From Raineyella sp044508675 (lineage in GTDB: Bacteria; Actinomycetota; Actinomycetes; Propionibacteriales; Propionibacteriaceae): a DNA stretch of 64,000 nt. Position numbers and translations under genes: made by a program. The notes below the pieces were generated by a model, which had not been told where the DNA came from, ran no database searches, and worked only from the letters and a program-made list of their open reading frames with translations. Shown piece by piece: positions 59,765 through 64,000 of this stretch. Location of the stretch: contig JBIQHF010000002.1 in the NCBI GenBank assembly GCA_044508675.1, positions 124,001 through 188,000 on the forward strand, in the 5' to 3' direction. Numbering within the stretch: the stretch's first letter is position 1; every line of letters begins with the position of its first letter.

Positions 59765-61141
59765 TCAGCCGACGATATCCTCGGGGCGCACCACCTCGTC
59801 GGGCACGATGGACACCTCGGCCAGCGGTTCGAGCAGGGTCTCGGCATCGCCCGCGACCACCAGGCTCATCTGGGACGGGTCGACCATCTCGGAGTAGGCC
59901 CGGGTGGCCGACTCCGGCGTGACCTCGCGCAGCCGCGCCAGGTGGTCGTTCACCTGTCCCAGCGGGAGTCCGTTGACGACATTGGAGGCGCTCTGGTCCA
60001 CCACGCCGCGCGCGGTCGCGAATCCCAGCGGCGCCAGGCCGGTGAAGTACGCCACCGCGTCGGAGACCTCCTCGGGGGTCAGTTCGGCGTCGGCCAGGGA
60101 CATCAGCGTCCTGGCCTCGGCCAGGCCCGCGGCGGCGGCGGTCCGGAAGCTGGCATTCACGTGGTACGCCCCACCTCGGCGGAAGGGGAGCATGCCCATC
60201 GTGATCCCATACGTGAAGCCGCGCTCCTCGCGTAGCACCCGGTTGAGCCGGCTCCAGAACGCCCCGCCGACGGCATGGGTGGCGACCTTGAGGTCCGCCC
60301 AGCGCGGGTCGGTGCGGTCGGGAGCGATGCCACCGAGGGCCACGTTTGCCTGGACGGCCCCGGGCCGGTCGGCGAGAACGATGCGGGCCGGGCCGTTCGT
60401 CGGGACCGGGTGCGCCGAGGGGGGCAGACCGATGCCGTGCCAGTCCCCGAACACCGACTCGATCAGGGAAAGCGGATCGCCCTGGGAGAAGTCCCCACCG
60501 AGCACCAGCGTGGCCCGTGTCGGGTCGAGGTGGGTGGCGTGGAAGGCGTGCACGTCGTGCGGCCGGATGTTGGCCAGACAGGCCCGGTTACCCCCGATCA
60601 ACCGCTGGGCACGGTTGGTCGGCTCGAACACGACCGCGCGCAGCAGGATGGGGGTGAAGGAACTCGGGCGGGAGAGCAACTGGTCGATCTCGGCCAACCG
60701 CAGGTCCACGTGCCGCTCGATGTCCTCCGGTGCCAGGGTCGGGCGGATGAGCGCCTCGGCGAACAGGGCCAGCGCCCGGTCCAGGTGGGTCACCGGGGCG
60801 TCCATGAATACTTGGATCCCGGCCTGCCCCACGGCCAACGACAGCACTGCGCCCTCGCGGGCCAGCTCCTCGGCGTACGTCGGGCCCGGGTGGTCGGCCG
60901 TGCCCTCGTCCATGCACCGAGCGGTGATGGTGGCGATGCCCTCCAGGTGCCGGGGCTCGTTGCTCAGCGGCAGGTCGATCACCACGCAGCCCGAGACGAT
61001 GTGTTGGCCGGGCAGGTGGTGGACGACCACCCGCATGCCATTGTCGAGGCGGCGGTCGGTGGGCAGCGGGTACTGCCACGGCGGCGGCCCGGACACGGTC
61101 GGGCGGTCGGGCAGCGGGCGTACCAGGAAGTCGGACGTCAT
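59765..61141 (-). CDS. M16 peptidase subunit lacking the zinc motif (R/Y subunit)
   Basis: 458 residues with two M16 halves. The HxxEH zinc motif is absent: the equivalent region reads RHLEGIATITARCMDEGTAD. The second half retains FWSRLNRVLREERGFTYGI, which supplies the Arg/Tyr pair used in M16B heterodimers. It should pair with the zinc-containing subunit encoded 13 bp upstream (61155-62438). ATG 61141 gives the family-typical start. The two proteins together would form one clamshell peptidase. Confidence 0.9.
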   Translation of the reverse strand: MTSDFLVRPLPDRPTVSGPPPWQYPLPTDRRLDNGMRVVVHHLPGQHIVSGCVVIDLPLSNEPRHLEGIATITARCMDEGTADHPGPTYAEELAREGAVLSLAVGQAGIQVFMDAPVTHLDRALALFAEALIRPTLAPEDIERHVDLRLAEIDQLLSRPSSFTPILLRAVVFEPTNRAQRLIGGNRACLANIRPHDVHAFHATHLDPTRATLVLGGDFSQGDPLSLIESVFGDWHGIGLPPSAHPVPTNGPARIVLADRPGAVQANVALGGIAPDRTDPRWADLKVATHAVGGAFWSRLNRVLREERGFTYGITMGMLPFRRGGAYHVNASFRTAAAAGLAEARTLMSLADAELTPEEVSDAVAYFTGLAPLGFATARGVVDQSASNVVNGLPLGQVNDHLARLREVTPESATRAYSEMVDPSQMSLVVAGDAETLLEPLAEVSIVPDEVVRPEDIVG

Positions 61142-61154
61142 GCGCAGCTCCCGT

Positions 61155-62438
61155 TCAGAGGGTCGAGTGGTAGACGAGCGTGGCGCTCTGCTCGGGGCCC
61201 AGGACATGGTTGGTGGCCAGGATGATGTCGGCGTCGGCCAGGCCCATCACCTGTCCGAGGCGTCGGTTCACCAGCTCCGGTTCGTCGCAGAGCACCGAGT
61301 AGCCGGACAGCAGGTCGGCGCGGGTGCCGAGCGAGGCCAGGTCCTGCAGGGTGGAGCGTTCGTGCTGTGCCCGGGCCCGGGCCAGTTCGTCGGCGGTGGG
61401 ACCGTCGGCGGCGAAGTCCTCCAGGTGCGTACGCAGGGCCTGCTCCAGCGTCTCGGCCGTGGTGTCAGCGCGGGCGCGGGCCATCACGAAGCCGAGTGAG
61501 GTGCCGTCGATCAGGCCGATGGTGCCGCTGGCCGCGGACTCCGCGAGGCCCGCCTCGCGGACCAGGCCGCGGTAGAGCCGGGAGGTCTGCCCGTCGCCGA
61601 GCACATCGAGGGCCAGCCGCAGCGCGTCGTACGCCCGGGAGTCCAGTGGGGGCAGCCGCCACGTCAGGTACACCGCGTCGGCCGGCACCGGCTGCTGCAG
61701 CTCGATCCGGGGCGTGCCGGACAGGGGCGGCAGCGATGGCGCAGGGGTGCGTGGCTGCCGGGTCCGGGCGGCGATGGGGGAGAAGAAGTGCTCGGCCCGG
61801 GCCCAGACCTCGTCCGGGGTGACCGCGCCCACCACCGACAGGACGGCGTTGTTCGGCATGTAGAAGGCCTCGAAGAAGGCCCGTACGTCGTCCAGCGAGG
61901 CGGCGTCCAGGTCCTCCATCGACCCGATCGTGGGGTGCGAGTAGGGGTGTCCCTCCGGGAAGGTCAGCGCCAGCAGGTGCTCCAGGGTGTCGCCGTAGGG
62001 CACGTTGTCGTAGCGCTGGCGCTTCTCCTCCTTCACCACGTCCCGCTGGTTGTCGAGATTGGCCTGGTCGAGGGCGGTGAGCAGGGTGCCGAGGCGGTCG
62101 GCCTCCATCCACAGGACCAGGTCCAGGAGCCCGGCCGGTCCGCTCTCGTAGTAGTTGGTCCGGTCGAAGGACGTGGTCGCGTTCGCCCGGGCGCCGGCCG
62201 CCTCCAGGATCGCGATGTGCTGGGCCGGTTCGACGTGAGCCGACCCCTGGAACATGAGGTGTTCGAAGAGGTGGGCGAAGCCTGTCCGGCCGGCCACTTC
62301 GTGGCGTGAGCCGACGTCGTACCACAGGTTGACGGCCACCGAGGGAGTGGCGTGGTCCGGGCTGACCACGACTCGGATCCCGTTGTCGAGATAGCGCTCG
62401 TGGACGGGGTAGTCGAGGCGTACGGAGGGTCGAACCAT
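61155..62438 (-). CDS. M16 zinc peptidase (catalytic subunit)
   Basis: 427 residues. The inverted zinc motif HLFEH is present in FAHLFEHLMFQGSAH, with the downstream Glu in KEEKRQRYDNVPYGD. The enzyme cuts short unfolded peptides inside a closing chamber. ATG 62438 is chosen for similarity (VRPSVRLDYPVHERYLDNGIR-like start); the frame continues upstream to 62654 without similarity. The partner subunit follows after 13 bp. Confidence 0.93.
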   Translation of the reverse strand: MVRPSVRLDYPVHERYLDNGIRVVVSPDHATPSVAVNLWYDVGSRHEVAGRTGFAHLFEHLMFQGSAHVEPAQHIAILEAAGARANATTSFDRTNYYESGPAGLLDLVLWMEADRLGTLLTALDQANLDNQRDVVKEEKRQRYDNVPYGDTLEHLLALTFPEGHPYSHPTIGSMEDLDAASLDDVRAFFEAFYMPNNAVLSVVGAVTPDEVWARAEHFFSPIAARTRQPRTPAPSLPPLSGTPRIELQQPVPADAVYLTWRLPPLDSRAYDALRLALDVLGDGQTSRLYRGLVREAGLAESAASGTIGLIDGTSLGFVMARARADTTAETLEQALRTHLEDFAADGPTADELARARAQHERSTLQDLASLGTRADLLSGYSVLCDEPELVNRRLGQVMGLADADIILATNHVLGPEQSATLVYHSTL

Positions 62439-62644
62439 ACCCGGTATCCCATCACACCCGGCCCCGGGCTCGGTGGATTGGGCCTGAATTTGTTCGAAAG
62501 TCTCAGTCCTTGGACCTCCGGTGAGGTCGGATGACCGAGGTTGCGACCGGGTAGGAGGAAACTGGACCAACTCGACCAGGCTCGTACTACCGTACTGCGA
62601 GGAGCGCGTGCCGTCGGTAGTAGGAGCGTCTGGGAAGATGGCGG

Positions 62645-62686
62645 GAAAACGCACAGGGCCGGATCCCGTAGGATCCGGCCCTGTGC
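62645..62686 (-). terminator. Terminator of the initiator tRNA
   Basis: A perfect 16-bp stem (62651-62666 with 62671-62686, four-base loop) followed on the minus strand by a short T run (GTTTTCCC), 24 bases after the tRNA 3' end. Confidence 0.85.
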
Positions 62687-62709
62687 TGCGGTGTCGCGAA
62701 CCGCTGTAG

Positions 62710-62783
62710 TGGCGGGGGCAGGATTTGAACCTGCGACCTCTGGGTTATGAGCCCAGCGAGCTACCGAGCTGCTCCACCCCGCG
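62710..62783 (-). tRNA. Initiator tRNA-Met (CAT)
   Basis: 74 nt without CCA. Acceptor stem CGCGGGG, anticodon loop CTCATAA on a stem with three consecutive G-C pairs (CTGGG/CCCAG), T arm GCAGGTTCAAATCCTGC. The first base C1 faces C72 and cannot pair; unpaired 1:72 plus the three G-C pairs mark the initiator. The 3' CCA is not encoded. It has its own promoter (62800-62828) and terminator. Confidence 0.95.
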
Positions 62784-62799
62784 GCGGCGACAAGAAAGA

Positions 62800-62828
62800 A
62801 CTATAGCCACGACTCTGGGCGAATGCAA
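62800..62828 (-). promoter_or_regulatory. Promoter of the initiator tRNA
   Basis: On the minus strand, TTGCAT (62828-62823), a 17-bp spacer and TATAGT (62805-62800). Transcription should start about 10 bases before the tRNA. Confidence 0.75.
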
Positions 62829-62872
62829 ATCGGCGAGGATCGGGTGGCGTGGAGCGCTGTCCGGGTGCTGGT

Positions 62873-63292
62873 TCAGCTTCGGGAGACGGGGATCTTCCGG
62901 GCCTCGCGGGTCGGTTCGGGGCCGATCGGGACCCGGATCTCCAGGACGCCGTCGGAATAGTTGGCGCTGATGTCCGCATCGGTGGTACCTGCGGGGAGCG
63001 CCACGGTGCGCTGGAAGGACCCGTAGCGGAACTCGGATCGGTAGGTGTCCTTGCCCTTGTTCTCGGACTTCTCCTCGCGACGGACGCTGATGTGCAGGTC
63101 GTCGTTCCGCACGGAGATATCGACGTCCTTGTCCGGGTCGAGACCGGGGGCCTCGGTGCGCACCACCAAGGTCTTGTTGTCGTCCTCCACGTACTCCTCA
63201 ACGCGGAGCAGGTCGTCCGAGCCCTCGAAGAATCGGTCGGCGAGATCCTGCAGGTCGAGCCAACCCGGCCGGGAGCGGCGTACGAGTGCCAT
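62873..63292 (-). CDS. Hsp20/alpha-crystallin small heat-shock protein
   Basis: 139 residues. The alpha-crystallin domain (~38-130) contains VVRTEAPGLDPDKDVDI, EFRYGSFQRTVALPAG and the terminal IRVPIG, equivalent to the I-x-I/V motif that links dimers. It holds unfolding proteins for refolding. AGGAG lies seven bases upstream of the ATG, and a SigA-type promoter is visible (63323-63352). No CIRCE or HAIR operator was seen. The gene ends 89 bp before the initiator tRNA. Confidence 0.95.
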   Translation of the reverse strand: MALVRRSRPGWLDLQDLADRFFEGSDDLLRVEEYVEDDNKTLVVRTEAPGLDPDKDVDISVRNDDLHISVRREEKSENKGKDTYRSEFRYGSFQRTVALPAGTTDADISANYSDGVLEIRVPIGPEPTREARKIPVSRS

Positions 63293-63322
63293 GTCCAAAC
63301 TCCTTTGCAGTCGTTGTCGCCC

Positions 63323-63352
63323 ACTATTGTTCCGACCCGCGAGGGCGGTCAA
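63323..63352 (-). promoter_or_regulatory. SigA-type promoter of the hsp20 gene
   Basis: On the minus strand TTGACC (63352-63347), an 18-bp spacer and AATAGT (63328-63323), about 30 bases before ATG 63292. Confidence 0.65.
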
Positions 63353-63426
63353 GAGATCCGACGGGTCATTCGTGAGAGCCGCGCCACGCCGGGCCCGAGG
63401 GTCCCTGCGAACGGGTCCTCGCGTCC

Positions 63427-63432
63427 TAGCGT
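63427..63432 (+). promoter_or_regulatory. Leaderless-type -10 element of the P1 peptidase gene
   Basis: TAGCGT ends six bases before ATG 63439. Confidence 0.5.
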
Positions 63433-63438
63433 GGGGGC

Positions 63439-64000
63439 ATGGTTCAAGGGTTCAGTATCGGGCACCACACGGCCCGCCACGCAGGCTGGCTCACCGGCAC
63501 GACGGTCGTGCTCGCCACCGGTGGCGCCGTCGGAGGTGTCGACGTACGTGGCGGCGGTCCGGGTACTCGCGAGACCGACTTGCTCTCACCGGTCGCCTCG
63601 ATGGGGAACGTTGATGCCGTGGTGCTGACCGGGGGGAGCGCGTACGGGTTGGCGGCCGCCGACGGGGTGATGTACGGGCTGGAGGAGCGTGGGATCGGCC
63701 ACCAGGTCCCGCTTCCCGGGGCGGAGGCGTCGCCGGCGGTCGTCCCGATCGTCCCGGCAGCGGTGATCTTCGACCTGGGACGCGGCGGGGACGTCTCCCA
63801 CCGGCCCGACCCCGGGTTCGGCCGGGCGGCCCTCGAGGAGGCCTTCCGTGCGCATGCGTCCGGCGAGCAGCGCCCGCCGATGGGAACGGTAGGGGCGGGG
63901 ACCGGTGCAGCCTCGGGAGGGCTGAAAGGTGGTTTCGGCTATGCCGAGACAACTGTCGGGCCGCACACGGTGGGGGCGGCGATGGTCGTCAACTCGGTCG
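63439..64000 (+). CDS. P1 family (DmpA-like) aminopeptidase, 3' end outside window
   Basis: The frame stays open to the last base; 187 residues are visible. The DmpA/P1 (S58) signature is clear: GGAVGGVDVRGGGPGTRETD, DAVVLTGGSAYGLAAADGVM and GTVGAGTGAASGGLKGGFGY, ending in AAMVVNSV. These enzymes cut themselves into two chains just before a catalytic Ser or Thr that lies further on, beyond this window, so activity cannot be judged. Substrates include N-terminal D- or L-amino acids and beta-peptides. Confidence 0.9.
   Translation, partial: MVQGFSIGHHTARHAGWLTGTTVVLATGGAVGGVDVRGGGPGTRETDLLSPVASMGNVDAVVLTGGSAYGLAAADGVMYGLEERGIGHQVPLPGAEASPAVVPIVPAAVIFDLGRGGDVSHRPDPGFGRAALEEAFRAHASGEQRPPMGTVGAGTGAASGGLKGGFGYAETTVGPHTVGAAMVVNSV

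Overview
The window is dense, high-GC (roughly 70% by eye) actinobacterial chromosome. Gene content and order point to Propionibacteriaceae or a close relative: a PPA1309-family protein, MtrA-MtrB-LpqB, AdnAB, a mycobacteria-like uvrD2 to UPF0182 neighbourhood, and an actinobacterial tmRNA tag. The genus cannot be fixed from sequence alone. No insertion sequence, prophage, integrase or CRISPR array was found, so this is mostly core chromosome with one catabolic island.

Layout. 1-4.7 kb: end of an M23 (probably FtsEX-linked) hydrolase, smpB, two membrane proteins and ssrA (tmRNA) with a terminator. 4.7-11.5 kb: a MauE-thioredoxin fusion, YqgE, the mtrA-mtrB-lpqB operon and comF. 11.4-15.8 kb: nitrogen control (amtB-glnK-glnD, minus strand) and hpf. 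15.9-24.6 kb: a sugar-acid island with gnd, a LacI regulator, a LarA-family racemase/epimerase, uxaC, a UxuB-type reductase and a gluconokinase-type FGGY kinase. 24.6-33.4 kb: PPOX protein, secA, small actinobacterial DUF genes, a PHP phosphoesterase, an alpha/beta-hydrolase-fold protein, a DEAD-box helicase and DUF3107. 33.5-51.4 kb: DNA-end processing, with adnA-adnB-nudC facing recC-recB-recD, then uvrD2. 51.3-59.7 kb: a ThiF/TOMM-like protein, a 569-bp gene-free interval full of repeats, DUF2342, moaE, a PDZ-Lon protease, PPA1309 and UPF0182. 59.7-64 kb: a two-subunit M16 peptidase, initiator tRNA, Hsp20 and the start of a P1-family peptidase.

Most interesting points. (1) The sugar-acid island reads as a complete route from glucuronate to ribulose 5-phosphate that needs no mannonate dehydratase or KDG pathway: UxaC, UxuB-type reductase, a LarA-type Ni-dependent epimerase (mannonate to gluconate), gluconokinase, then Gnd. 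(2) Two promoter regions, at 28.5 and 52.4 kb, carry phased arrays of one GGACANCAC-type motif with the same 12- and 21-bp spacings and the same orientation and distance to the downstream minus-strand gene. The second region also holds a row of DnaA-box-like sequences at 11-12 bp steps. (3) The palindrome CGTACG is strongly over-used and appears to drive codon choice. (4) Many genes have a -10 element six or seven bases from the start codon, i.e. leaderless transcription. (5) GlnD lacks its ACT domains, AdnA has Arg in place of the Walker A Lys, and an alpha/beta hydrolase has Gly in place of the nucleophilic Ser.
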